A DNA stretch of 64,000 nt, from the NCBI RefSeq assembly GCF_000015665.1, contig NC_008817.1:1364001-1428000 (forward strand), written 5' to 3'. Under the pieces are notes generated by a model. It did not search any database. It saw nothing but the letters and a program-made list of their open reading frames with translations, and had not been told where the DNA came from. Made by a program: the position numbers and the translations under genes. Below, piece after piece: positions 32,246 through 40,218 of the stretch; the first letter of the stretch is position 1; every line of letters starts with the position of its first letter. The stretch comes from Prochlorococcus marinus str. MIT 9515. GTDB taxonomy: Bacteria; Cyanobacteriota; Cyanobacteriia; PCC-6307; Cyanobiaceae.

Positions 32246-32383
32246 CTATTGCTTTTTAAACATTGCATTCTGATTAGTTAACCAAAAAATAAGGAAAATA
32301 AAAAAAGATAATAAGGCTCCCGAAAAAATTGAAATAAAGAAGAATTCAGTTGTTAAATCAGAATCAAAGAAAAACAAATACAT
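32246..32383 (-). CDS. Single-helix micro-protein, 45 aa
   Basis: MYLFFFDSDLTTEFFFISIF ... a long Phe-rich helix, then TNQNAMFKKQ. It lies 14 bp downstream of the PsbN-like gene on the same strand, so the two are probably co-transcribed and perhaps partner in the thylakoid membrane. Confidence 0.6.
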   Translation of the reverse strand: MYLFFFDSDLTTEFFFISIFSGALLSFFIFLIFWLTNQNAMFKKQ

Positions 32384-32397
32384 CTAAATACACTTTA

Positions 32398-32613
32398 TTA
32401 ATGAATATGATCTGCTTCATTATGGTTTTGACTATTGTGCCCATGAGCAATACCTAGTTCATGCAACCTTGCATGTTCTTTAATAGTGTCTCTTAACTTG
32501 TATGAAGATGGTCCAACTGTAGTATATATTCCATATCCTATTGAACCGAAAAGTAGTAATCCAATACTCCCTAAAAGTAAAAATAATGTTGGATCTTTAG
32601 TTACACCTACCAT
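32398..32613 (-). CDS. PsbN-like protein with His-rich tail, 71 aa
   Basis: The N-terminal helix and GSIGYGIYTTVGPSSYKLRD correspond to the PsbN pattern (GYxLYTAFGxPSxxLRD-x-x-EEH); EHARLHELG follows. PsbN is a thylakoid assembly factor of photosystem II. Unlike standard PsbN (43-50 aa), this protein ends with HGHNSQNHNEADHIH, a metal-binding-like His/Asn/Asp tail. It is likely a divergent PsbN paralogue. Confidence 0.65.
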   Translation of the reverse strand: MVGVTKDPTLFLLLGSIGLLLFGSIGYGIYTTVGPSSYKLRDTIKEHARLHELGIAHGHNSQNHNEADHIH

Positions 32614-32917
32614 TTTTTGAATTTAAAAACTCTCATAAACATAGTTATTTTACTAAAAAGATTCAAGTTCAAAATTTATAAAATAAGGAGGCAAATTTTA
32701 ATTAAAAATATAAAGAATAAATGTTTAAAATGTAAATAATTACTGTAATCTAAAATTAATTATCACACAAATATCAATTAAAAATATTTTTAAAGGTATC
32801 TTAAATTACAAACTAGTGTTGGGAAACATTCAAATCAATTGATATTAAAGAGTTACATCTAACATTAAAAATTTGACAGTTGGTATAAACTAATTAGCAA
32901 TTAACTCTTTTTTTTTT
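32614..32917. other. Intergenic, no gene seen
   Basis: Divergent spacer between the PsbN-like gene and the micro-gene at 32918. AAGGAGG near 32686 is not followed by an ATG. Presumably promoters for both sides. Confidence 0.4.
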
Positions 32918-33088
32918 ATGAAACTTGAGTCGATTTCAATCGCAGGTAATAAGACCACTCAATCCGGAGTTGGTAAGAAATTTTTAATAATTTCCATCTC
33001 ACTGACTGTCCTTTTAAATACTTCAGTTGCGATTTGGTTTTATATTTATCTCCAACAAAATGGTTTAGATAAATTTTTAAATAAATGA
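32918..33088 (+). CDS. Small membrane protein, 56 aa
   Basis: Polar start (MKLESISIAGNKTTQSGVGK), then one helix (about 21-45) and a polar tail. The stop overlaps the next ATG by 4 bp (ATGA). Unknown family. Confidence 0.55.
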   Translation: MKLESISIAGNKTTQSGVGKKFLIISISLTVLLNTSVAIWFYIYLQQNGLDKFLNK

Positions 33089-33165
33089 ATAGCTTTCTTC
33101 TCTCAGCAATTGTTTTTATAGGTGTTCTTTATGGTTGTGGTTTATTTTGGCTACTATGGCATTAA
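33085..33165 (+). CDS. Possible 26-aa membrane peptide
   Basis: ATG overlaps the previous stop by ATGA. The peptide MNSFLLSAIVFIGVLYGCGL then FWLLWH is one Trp-capped helix. The coupling argues for a real micro-gene despite the size. Confidence 0.5.
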   Translation: MNSFLLSAIVFIGVLYGCGLFWLLWH

Positions 33166-33246
33166 TTATTTAATTAAAAAATTATTCATTAGTTACTCAC
33201 AGTAGAGTTAAAATAAGAATCTATAACCCTTTTTTGTTTTAAGCTT

Positions 33247-33669
33247 TTGTATTTTCTTTTAGCTGAAATAATTCAACCTATAAATTGTATTTTAGTTTCC
33301 GAAGAAGTCCCAAATATTTCTATAATTTTATCTGAAAGAAGATCTAATGCCCTTAAGGGCATAATTTCAAAGGGGTCTAGTATTAAAGGAAATTTTTACA
33401 CAAAAAAACCCAATAAATCAAAGCCTTCAAGTTGGAGCTTTGAAAATACAAATATTAAATTTAACGGGGAAATGATACTACTAAAGGATGATAAAATATG
33501 GCATCCTTATCAAAACAAAATCAAATCTCATGAAGTGAATAAAGTTCTGTTTTCAAGTTTGTCGTCAAAACTATCAAAGGTTACTAATGAAACAGATTTA
33601 CTGAAAGCAACTTCAGGATTTTTTAAAATTGAAACTGGGTGCTATGGAGGGCGTATTAATAAAGTTTAG
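33247..33669 (+). CDS. Hypothetical protein, 140 aa
   Basis: Starts with TTG; a mixed alpha-beta soluble protein with the basic middle ALKGIISKGSSIKGNFYTKK and a C-terminal IETGCYGGRINKV. No signal, no membrane helix, no recognised motif. Start codon is uncertain. Confidence 0.55.
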   Translation: MYFLLAEIIQPINCILVSEEVPNISIILSERRSNALKGIISKGSSIKGNFYTKKPNKSKPSSWSFENTNIKFNGEMILLKDDKIWHPYQNKIKSHEVNKVLFSSLSSKLSKVTNETDLLKATSGFFKIETGCYGGRINKV

Positions 33670-34405
33670 ACATTTCTCAAAAATACATAATTTTCTTAAC
33701 GATTAATCATGAAGAGTATAAATATACACTTTAATAAGCAAGTCAAGTGACTTGTAAACACACTTTATCTATAAAAAAGTTTTTATACTCTCGAATAGGA
33801 GAGAATAGACAACCTTAAAACCACGACATTCAAGTTCTTAGAAAAAAGATAAGTCTTTAGACAACTCTTCTCAGACTAATTGCTTACAAGATAGTGAAGT
33901 TATAACTTCCTATTCACAATCAATTAAACAATGCTTATTTGTTTGATGTTCTTCGCGTTCACTCTTCCAGTGATCAACTCTATTTTCCTCTAAGTAATCA
34001 AGGTCTCATAAATTCTTTTTGATGATAGTGAATTGACTAAATATTTTTATTGAAACTTCCTAGATACCTACACCAACATATCCTTTGATTACTTTGGAAT
34101 TGATAGAGTAGTTATAAGTTAGATGAACATATTGGTACGAGAAGACGTACATAACTTAAGTCTATCAATAAGATGGCACAGTCAAAAAATTAACTTACTA
34201 TTATCAAAAAACAGTTAAAGGTATAAAAGCAAGCTATAAGAGTTTAATTAAAAAAACAAAATACTTACCAAATACTGCCATTGTCAAATTTTTTATAAAA
34301 ATACTTTCCTCATAGTACTTAATCAAAAATAAAGTCCTGTTTATAATTTTGAAGAGATTATTAAAAAGCGTACAAATAAAGAGGTACTGGCGAAGTTATC
34401 TCCAT
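33670..34405. other. Gene-poor stretch with palindromes and decayed coding frames
   Basis: No intact gene. Palindromes: CAAGTCA-AG-TGACTTG (33739-33754) and GAAGTTATAACTTC (33896-33909). Two startless but protein-like frames: minus 33910-34005 (DLDYLEENRVDHWKSEREEH) and plus 34172-34315 (DGTVKKLTYYYQKTVKGIKA). Likely remnants of lost genes. Confidence 0.4.
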
Positions 34406-34500
34406 AAAAAAAGGGCGTTATCTACGCCCAATTAAAAAGCAAGATAATCCCCATCACCTAGCCTTTTATAAAATACTAGCACCACATATGGTGTTTGACT
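34406..34500 (-). ncRNA. Candidate minus-strand sRNA ending in a strong terminator
   Basis: Terminator on the minus strand: GGGCGT / ACGCCC stem (34413-34429) with seven T beyond (34412-34406). Upstream is hairpin CACCA-TATG-TGGTG at about 34480-34493 and no coding frame, so a transcript of about 90 nt starting near 34500 would be non-coding. The terminator is clear; the 5' end is inferred. Confidence 0.5.
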
Positions 34501-34594
34501 GTAATATTTATTACTTTAGATGGGGTTGTTTGTTTTTGTTTGATTTGCGATGATAGAAATCCTCATCACCTTGGCTCGCAAGAGTCTTTTTTTT

Positions 34595-34849
34595 ATGTCA
34601 CCTCATAAAAGTCCAAACATTATAAAATACTGCGTAATCACATCGACAGCTGCAATAGTTTTAATAGCAATTTCTTTAATTCCTGTTTCAAGAAAAGCTA
34701 CTTACTGGAATCGCTGCCTTCATAGAACTGTTAGCTGGATTAATAACAAGGAAAAGGATTTAAAAGGTTGGGATAAACAATCAAAAGAAAGTCTTGCAGT
34801 AGCAGTATGTAATGGTGCTGTTTATGAACCTGCAATTAAAACTAAGTAA
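34595..34849 (+). CDS. Membrane-anchored small protein, 84 aa
   Basis: ATG at 34595 is used; a longer frame from 34550 adds a hydrophobic leader. One helix (about 10-30) is followed by a soluble tail with two Cys (WNRCLHRTVSWI and VAVCNGAVYEPAIK), and KEKDLKGWDKQSKESLAVAV. The tidy pattern suggests a conserved picocyanobacterial protein, possibly with a lumenal disulfide. Unknown function. Confidence 0.65.
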   Translation: MSPHKSPNIIKYCVITSTAAIVLIAISLIPVSRKATYWNRCLHRTVSWINNKEKDLKGWDKQSKESLAVAVCNGAVYEPAIKTK

Positions 34850-34897
34850 TTTAATTGATATAAAATCTAAACTAAATAATTAACTAACTTCTTTGTC

Positions 34898-35023
34898 ATG
34901 TCTCCTTCAACTAAAGAATTTTCAGATAATTTTTTTGAGTTTTATCGACAATATCAAGCAAAAATTCCACCTCATAAAATTACGTATATTTTTAAAGATA
35001 ATGCCGATAGGTTGGATAGATAA
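34898..35023 (+). CDS. Hypothetical micro-protein, 41 aa
   Basis: MSPSTKEFSDNFFEFYRQYQ, then HKITYIFKDNADRLDR. Soluble and aromatic. Its TAA overlaps the next ATG by one base (TAATG), so the two are coupled. Confidence 0.55.
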   Translation: MSPSTKEFSDNFFEFYRQYQAKIPPHKITYIFKDNADRLDR

Positions 35024-35208
35024 TGATAAGTACATCTGAAGCTAATTCTTTAGGTAAATGGATACAGAATTGGAAAAAAACTTACGGAGAAAATCCAAAC
35101 CTAAATGAGTGCATCACTTGGTTTGAGTGGAAATATGAAGATAAAGAACTATCCCCAAGCGACAAGAGTTCAATCGCAACTATTTTGAGATTTAATTCAG
35201 AAAAATAA
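35023..35208 (+). CDS. Hypothetical small protein, 61 aa
   Basis: GKWIQNWKKTYGENPNLNEC then ITWFEWKYEDKELSPSDKSS: a soluble Trp-rich peptide. Coupled to the preceding gene through TAATG. No family recognised. Confidence 0.6.
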   Translation: MISTSEANSLGKWIQNWKKTYGENPNLNECITWFEWKYEDKELSPSDKSSIATILRFNSEK

Positions 35209-35274
35209 TTACTTCTCTTCAGTTTTTCTTATTTTTTAAAAAGCGTTTAGAAAAAAATCGGAGGATATTATTTT

Positions 35275-35409
35275 TTAAATTCCAAAAAAGAAGCCATCTT
35301 TTTGGTAAGAAAAAATTATGACCGATATCACTATTAAAATAAGGATAAATTTAAATATGTTATTTTGTGGATTCTTCCTTCTTAAATAGGATGCTTCTGA
35401 TTCTTTCAT
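35275..35409 (-). CDS. Single-helix micro-protein, 44 aa
   Basis: Polar basic head (MKESEASYLRRKNPQNN), helix IFKFILILIVISVIIFSY, tail QKDGFFFGI. Tail end KDGFFFG recalls the DFG motif of its neighbours but is not identical. Confidence 0.5.
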   Translation of the reverse strand: MKESEASYLRRKNPQNNIFKFILILIVISVIIFSYQKDGFFFGI

Positions 35410-35496
35410 AACATGACATTAAATAATCGAATAAATTTAAAAACTTTGAAGTTAATTGATGGGATAGTTTTCAGTAAGGTAAGAAAAAAAAATGAA

Positions 35497-35598
35497 TTAC
35501 TTTTTTCTTGGTGTAGGTTTTAGACCAAAATCATTTTTACCTCTAAAAAAGAAATTAATTACCAATAAAAAAAAACTTAAAATTGCGATAGTTTCCAT
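35497..35598 (-). CDS. DFG-family single-helix micro-protein, 33 aa
   Basis: METIAILSFFLLVINFFF is the helix, followed by RGKNDFGLKPTPRKK. Same design (helix, then K/S-N/D-DFG-x-K) as 35621-35740 and the start of 30948-31322. Motif lies right at the membrane face. Confidence 0.6.
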   Translation of the reverse strand: METIAILSFFLLVINFFFRGKNDFGLKPTPRKK

Positions 35599-35620
35599 TT
35601 TGTATTTACATTATTGTTGA

Positions 35621-35740
35621 CTAGAAAGTTTTGATACCATTTTTTTGTAGCTTACTAGATTTGATTCCAAAGTCATTTGAACCAATCTTCATAAAAGCAA
35701 CAAAAGCAGCAAAAAAGGTCAAAACTATAAAAAGATACAT
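35621..35740 (-). CDS. DFG-family single-helix micro-protein, 39 aa
   Basis: MYLFIVLTFFAAFVAFMKIG, then SNDFGIKSSKLQKNGIKTF. It is the gene before 35497-35598 on the same strand, 22 bp apart; probably a tandem duplication in one operon. Confidence 0.6.
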   Translation of the reverse strand: MYLFIVLTFFAAFVAFMKIGSNDFGIKSSKLQKNGIKTF

Positions 35741-36022
35741 TTGATAAAAGATATATTTGTATGGACAATAAAAATATTTTAAAAAAGAGTCAAGAACAAC
35801 TTTTACATTATTAATCGCTAAAAATACAACATTTACTTATAAAAATTACTTATAAATAATTATTTGATAATGCTTAGTGAACCAAATTTTCTAGGGAGAA
35901 TGATTAATTAAAGCTTCTCTAACTCAATAAAATTAAATCTCTTACTTTCCTTAATATGAAATTTGATAGATAATAAACTGTTTACGTATCCCATTAGTCA
36001 CTAACTTTGCTGAGTATAAATT

Positions 36023-36160
36023 TTGATAGATATTGAATTCAAAGAAGAAATATTTATTGATATATTTTGGAGTTTTTATTCATTAAATAAAGACGCTAAA
36101 AAATTTCAAGAAGTTTTTATACCTCCAAATGAATGCGAGATCTTAAAAAGATTTAATTAA
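36023..36160 (+). CDS. Possible small protein with TTG start, 45 aa
   Basis: MIDIEFKEEIFIDIFWSFYS, then AKKFQEVFIPPNECEILKRF. The acidic/aromatic pattern looks coding, but the start is TTG and no ribosome binding site is obvious. Alternatively the remnant of a longer gene. Confidence 0.4.
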   Translation: MIDIEFKEEIFIDIFWSFYSLNKDAKKFQEVFIPPNECEILKRFN

Positions 36161-36266
36161 TGCCACCAGCTATATCTATTTAGAAATAGTATTTTCAACC
36201 TTTTGGAATCTCGGTATCATTGCTTTGGGAACAATGAATTCAATAATTTAATTATCTAAAAAAATA

Positions 36267-36803
36267 ATGAAACCTCTTTTATCCTCTTTAATTAGATTCT
36301 GCCAAAAAGAACTTGATAAAGGTCGATATACCCAACCAAGTTGTAAAAGATGGCAGCCGTTACTCTCTTTTATAGGGGGATTAATTGCGATAAGTTGCCT
36401 AGGAATAATTAGCAATTTATCTAACTACTCTCTACTTGTTGCACCTTTTGGAGCTTCTACCGTTCTTTTGTTTGCCGCTCCCAATAGCCCTTTAGCTCAG
36501 CCAAGAAATCTTGTTTTTGGAAATTTAACAGGAGCTATCTCTGCAGTTCTTTGTGTCTTTTTAATAGGAACGTCTCCCTTAGCAAGTGGTATAGCAGTTG
36601 GACTGGCTATTGCTCTTGGTCAAGCTTTTCGATGTTTACATCCACCGGCTGGCGCAGTTGCATTACTGGGCGTCTTGCTAAAAGCATCACCTATTTTTAT
36701 TTTAATTCCTGTCCTTTCTGGTTCACTAATATTATTAGTTATTGCCTTTTGCTTTCATCGTCTTCAAAAAAGAGAACAGTCTTATCCATTGCATTGGCTG
36801 TAA
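36267..36803 (+). CDS. HPP family integral membrane protein, 178 aa
   Basis: Four helices after a cytosolic start, with the family motif LHPPAGAVALLGVL (HPP) and the preceding APFGASTVLLFAAPNSPLAQ and PRNLVFGNLTGAISAVLC segments. HPP proteins of cyanobacteria and plastids have been linked to nitrite transport across membranes (established for some members), so nitrite movement is a plausible role. Length is standard. Frames at 36551 and 36742 are shadows. Confidence 0.88.
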   Translation: MKPLLSSLIRFCQKELDKGRYTQPSCKRWQPLLSFIGGLIAISCLGIISNLSNYSLLVAPFGASTVLLFAAPNSPLAQPRNLVFGNLTGAISAVLCVFLIGTSPLASGIAVGLAIALGQAFRCLHPPAGAVALLGVLLKASPIFILIPVLSGSLILLVIAFCFHRLQKREQSYPLHWL

Positions 36804-36980
36804 ATATCTAAAGATAAGTCATAGAAAAAAATCTCAAAGATTTAAATCTAAGTATGTGGTGGTAATAGTTAAGGATATAACTTGTGAAAAAGATTATTTC
36901 ATCTTTATTAAAGAGAGTAATTATGCTCTATGCAGAGCAATCAATATCTTATAAATTAATCTCACATTTTGGAGATCGAC

Positions 36981-37166
36981 ATGAAAACATTTAGAGATAA
37001 GCACTTTAAAAACAAACTAGATCCAAAAGCTGCCTATTATGATTGCATCAGAAGTTGTGAATTAAATATCTCTACTGAACAAGGTTCAGAAAGTTGTGAG
37101 ATTAAATGTACATTGCCATTAGCAGCCTCAGAGGGCTACAGATATCTAAAAGCTGGACTCAAATAA
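36981..37166 (+). CDS. Twin CX3C small protein, 61 aa
   Basis: ATG at 36981 with GGAG 9 bp upstream is preferred over TTG 36969. It contains YYDCIRSCELNISTEQGSES then CEIKC: two CX3C motifs, 12 residues apart (8 in the other two members). N-terminal Lys-rich and C-terminal Gly/Tyr parts differ from the paralogues. Likely a disulfide-stapled helical hairpin. Confidence 0.7.
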   Translation: MKTFRDKHFKNKLDPKAAYYDCIRSCELNISTEQGSESCEIKCTLPLAASEGYRYLKAGLK

Positions 37167-37448
37167 TTAAATTATCACTAAGATATTGTATTGAAGCGCA
37201 AAGTAGCACGAATATAAACCTTTAAAAAATGAATAAAATCAGCTAACCCTTAACTTAAATCCAAAGACTGTAAGATTCATTAAAGTATATGAATAATCGC
37301 TTAAAAAAAGTAATTGCCACTATCCATTAAGATTTTTTGGTTTATTGATCATCTAAATCATTAAAAAATAGGTACTTAACCAAACTTATTATTGATTTGA
37401 CTCGACTTAATTCAGTCTGCTAAATAATCACCAGAATATTGAGGCCTT

Positions 37449-37598
37449 ATGAAAAAGGATATTTACTCCAATATTAAAGATAAAGATGCGTTAGAAAGTT
37501 TTTTTGAATGCATTACTTACTGCAGTATTAATAACGAGGGTGTTGCATGCGCCACAGCATGCTACGCAAAACATCTAAAGTCAATTGAATCTTCTTAG
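37449..37598 (+). CDS. Twin CX3C small protein, 49 aa
   Basis: FFECITYCSINNEGVACATA then C: CX3C-x8-CX3C, aligned with 9451-9609 (FECISECSIVDGHQECITRC). The flanks are also alike (DKDALESFFEC versus KKDTIDSYFEC), so these two are close paralogues, separated by 28 kb. Confidence 0.72.
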   Translation: MKKDIYSNIKDKDALESFFECITYCSINNEGVACATACYAKHLKSIESS

Positions 37599-37729
37599 AA
37601 AAAAATTTATTAAGCTAAAAAACAAAACTATTCAAATACTAGGGTAACTTCTTATAAATAAGAATTTTTGCTCTATACAAAACTAACAAGATCTTTTTAT
37701 ATTAAATTCACATTAAGGAGGGTAATCTT

Positions 37730-37888
37730 ATGACCAACCTCGCAATAGAAATACTTGTTTTAACTTTTGTATTAGTAAATTTTGGAGCAATCCTAACTGC
37801 AAATATTTATGACTCTTCAAAAAGGGCGCTCCAACGAAGAAAATTATTTTGTGGGAATACTCTTAGTAATCCTTACTGCATAATTTAG
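37730..37888 (+). CDS. MxNL-family membrane micro-protein, 52 aa
   Basis: AAGGAGGGTAATCTT precedes the ATG. MTNLAIEILVLTFVLVNFGA is one helix, as in 17925-18026; the tail is longer and ends with two Cys. The start and leader DNA are shared with the paralogue. The stop lies 8 bp from the tRNA-Pro fragment. Confidence 0.6.
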   Translation: MTNLAIEILVLTFVLVNFGAILTANIYDSSKRALQRRKLFCGNTLSNPYCII

Positions 37889-37896
37889 GTTTTTAC

Positions 37897-37950
37897 TGAT
37901 CAGGGCGACAGGATTAGAACCTGCGACCTAGTGCTCCCAAAGCACCCACT
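37897..37950 (-). pseudogene. 3' fragment of tRNA-Pro(UGG), decayed
   Basis: Reading the minus strand: anticodon arm GTGCTTTGGGAGCAC (anticodon TGG), variable loop, T-arm GCAGGTTCTAATCCTGT and acceptor end CGCCCTGATCA. Compared with the usual proline tRNA (GCAGGTTCGAATCCTGT, CGCCCCGACCA) it has substitutions in the T-loop and acceptor, and the 5' acceptor and D-arm are absent. This is the classic scar of integration at the 3' end of a tRNA gene (att site). Confidence 0.75.
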
Positions 37951-37972
37951 GTAATTTATATTTTATTTTAAA

Positions 37973-39532
37973 CTAACCTTTTTTTAACCTTACATATTCT
38001 TTTATTGCAAGTTTCGGAGCTGTCCATATGGTGGAAATTATTAAGGGAGTGACAGGGACTGCAGTTATGACAATAAATGCTTGAAGAGCATCGATACTTG
38101 TTTTATCTCCAACTTCTGATCCGATTCTTAAAAGAGCTATTGTAAGAAAACCTATCATCAATGCCCAAAATAATCTTATCTTTTTTGGAGGATTTTCCTT
38201 ACCACTAACGACAATTGCAGCTGCATAACTTATTGAATCAGCACTCGTACACATGAATAAGACTATAAGTAATATTGAAATTGGTATCATTAAAAACGAT
38301 AAAGGCAACTGACTTAAAATTGAGAATAATACGCCTGCTTCTCCGCCCTCTACTAACTCTTTTCCTAATAAATTAGGATTATTTAATTCAAGAAATATTC
38401 CATTACCTCCAAGGATTGTGAACCACAAATTAGTCACAAATGGACAAATAATACAAACTACAATTATTAATTCTCTAAAAGTACGACCTTTACTAACACC
38501 AGCGGCAAACAATCCCATTAAAGGTGCATAACCTAAAAACCATCCCCAATAAAAAATAGTCCAGCCCTTGACCCAAGCATCATTAGGATTTGGTAATGCA
38601 AGTTTTTTAACATCACTCAAGTATAAAAAATTACTACTAAGAAAATGATTAACTAACCAAAAAGTAGGTCCAATCAATAAAAGTATTACGCCTAGAACAA
38701 TGGTAAGCCAAATATTAATTTCAGAAAGAAACTTAATACCTTTTTGAATACCGCTCAAGGTTGAAATTGTGAAAATCAAAGTCAAGACCAAAACTATCAA
38801 AGTTTGTAAAAAACTATTATTTGACAAAAAAGATAATTTTCCAGCAGCATTACTTAATTGAAGTGATAAAAATCCTAAAGGGCCCACAGTTCCTGCTACC
38901 GCTGCAACGACGGATAATCCATCAGTAATATCTCCAACTAATCCTTCAACAATTCTTTTTGGGAATATTGGTATTAATAAACTTCTTGGTCTAAGAGGGT
39001 ACCCATTTTGAGAAAGCAAAGAGAAAGTTATAGTTACAGTACTTGCAACTAATCCCCAAGCAAGAAAACCCCAGTGGAGAAAACTTACTGCTAAAGAAGG
39101 ATCAATAGCCTGTTCTGTTCCACCCGTAATATCAGAAAAATAACTAGCGGGACTTAAGAAGTGAATCAAAGGTTCTGCAGCAGACCAAAAAACTCCACCA
39201 CCGGCAAGAAGAGTACATATTAAAACCGCACACCAATCAAAAAAATTCAGAGATGGTTTTACATCAGGTCCACCAATTCTTAAAGAGCCAAGAGGAGAAA
39301 ATCCTAAAAAGAACCCAACAATGCATATCCCAACCACCATTATTAGCCAAGTAGAACCAAAATTTGTCAAAGCAAAGTCTTTGCCATAATTAGTAATTTT
39401 TTCAGCAAGATTTAAATTTATTGAACAAATAGCCAGAAATATAATTAATGGCAAGCCCCCTATTATTAGTGATTTACTTCGTAAAGATTGATCACTTAAA
39501 AATGCTTTCGCACTATTTATAGCTTTATACAT
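37973..39532 (-). CDS. BCCT family transporter (betaine/carnitine/choline type), 519 aa
   Basis: Twelve hydrophobic helices with BCCT landmarks: GGVFWSAAEPLIHFLSP in the region of helix 3, and FYWGWFLGYAPLMGLFAAGV with the tryptophan-rich signature of the substrate site, followed by SKGRTFRELI. It moves quaternary-ammonium or related osmolytes (glycine betaine, choline, DMSP) with Na+ or H+. In picocyanobacteria such transporters are scattered and often in islands, consistent with the tRNA scar directly downstream. Single-gene unit. Confidence 0.92.
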   Translation of the reverse strand: MYKAINSAKAFLSDQSLRSKSLIIGGLPLIIFLAICSINLNLAEKITNYGKDFALTNFGSTWLIMVVGICIVGFFLGFSPLGSLRIGGPDVKPSLNFFDWCAVLICTLLAGGGVFWSAAEPLIHFLSPASYFSDITGGTEQAIDPSLAVSFLHWGFLAWGLVASTVTITFSLLSQNGYPLRPRSLLIPIFPKRIVEGLVGDITDGLSVVAAVAGTVGPLGFLSLQLSNAAGKLSFLSNNSFLQTLIVLVLTLIFTISTLSGIQKGIKFLSEINIWLTIVLGVILLLIGPTFWLVNHFLSSNFLYLSDVKKLALPNPNDAWVKGWTIFYWGWFLGYAPLMGLFAAGVSKGRTFRELIIVVCIICPFVTNLWFTILGGNGIFLELNNPNLLGKELVEGGEAGVLFSILSQLPLSFLMIPISILLIVLFMCTSADSISYAAAIVVSGKENPPKKIRLFWALMIGFLTIALLRIGSEVGDKTSIDALQAFIVITAVPVTPLIISTIWTAPKLAIKEYVRLKKG

Positions 39533-40195
39533 AAATTTTCAAATCTTTTGTTACTTTAAACAAAATAAGAATAGAGAGCAAGGCAACTTGGATAGTAAAT
39601 AATTTATTATGGCAATTGAAATGTCAGATTATTAGGGAATATTTTTTGTAAATGGATACTCCCAAAGCAAACGCCCTACGATTATTTAGTAATAAGCAAT
39701 TGGATATTAACGAGGTCAAAACAATTCCGAAAACAATAAAATAAATCACTTTTGGGGTTTAAATATACACGCGGCACGGATTTACCCCCATGCCGCCCCA
39801 CCGAAAACTACACAGACATAACTAACAACCAAAACTTAAAAAATGGACAGAACACAACAAATTAAATATGCTCAGCCTTAGCTTTCCTCTGACAAAGTAG
39901 TGAAGGCTATTTTCTATCGTCATGGGGGGGGGTTCAATATGTACAGAGAACCTTTAAAGAGACAAGTTTGAGAGCTCGAAAGAAGCTTTTAAGCGTCTTC
40001 AATCAAAAGTATGAAAGCATTTAAAACTTTTCTTGAGAACGTTCTTGCCGAATACTACAACGGTGCTGATAAGTACTGTAATCAGATAAAAGTAATCAAA
40101 AATGCATAAATGAAAAGATGGCACAAAGCAAAAGAAATCTTACAAAAAAGTAAATAAGTTTGTTGACCTTTAACCTTTAACGATGATATATATAT
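39533..40195. other. Gene-poor stretch with GC-rich hairpin, G9 run and decayed frame
   Basis: GC-rich hairpin GCGGCA...TGCCGC (39771-39776 with 39791-39796) stands out from the AT-rich surroundings. A run of nine G lies at 39924-39932. From 39939 a frame continues through two stops to 40109 (MYREPLKRQV, then KAFKTFLENVLAEYYNGADK), looking like a dead gene. No intact gene was seen. Confidence 0.4.
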
Positions 40196-40209
40196 AGTAC
40201 TTTTGTACT
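40196..40209 (+). promoter_or_regulatory. LexA box, perfect consensus match
   Basis: AGTACTTTTGTACT fits the cyanobacterial LexA consensus AGTAC-WNW-TGTACT at every position and lies in a larger palindrome TAGTAC-TTTT-GTACTA (40195-40210), 9 bp before the ATG at 40219. Binding here would block both transcription and the ribosome site region. Confidence 0.65.
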
Positions 40210-40218
40210 ATAAAAGTT

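Noticed and set aside
32686-32735. AAGGAGG followed by a 12-codon frame with CxxC
   Set aside because: The frame would need an ATT start and is too short.
36551-36954. Frames overlapping the HPP gene (36551-36811, 36742-36954)
   Set aside because: Out-of-frame shadows; the HPP frame explains the region.
40205-40216. NtcA-like GTA...TAC in the palindrome before 40219
   Set aside because: Spacing between GTA and TAC is 6, not the 8 required; the LexA consensus fits every position instead.
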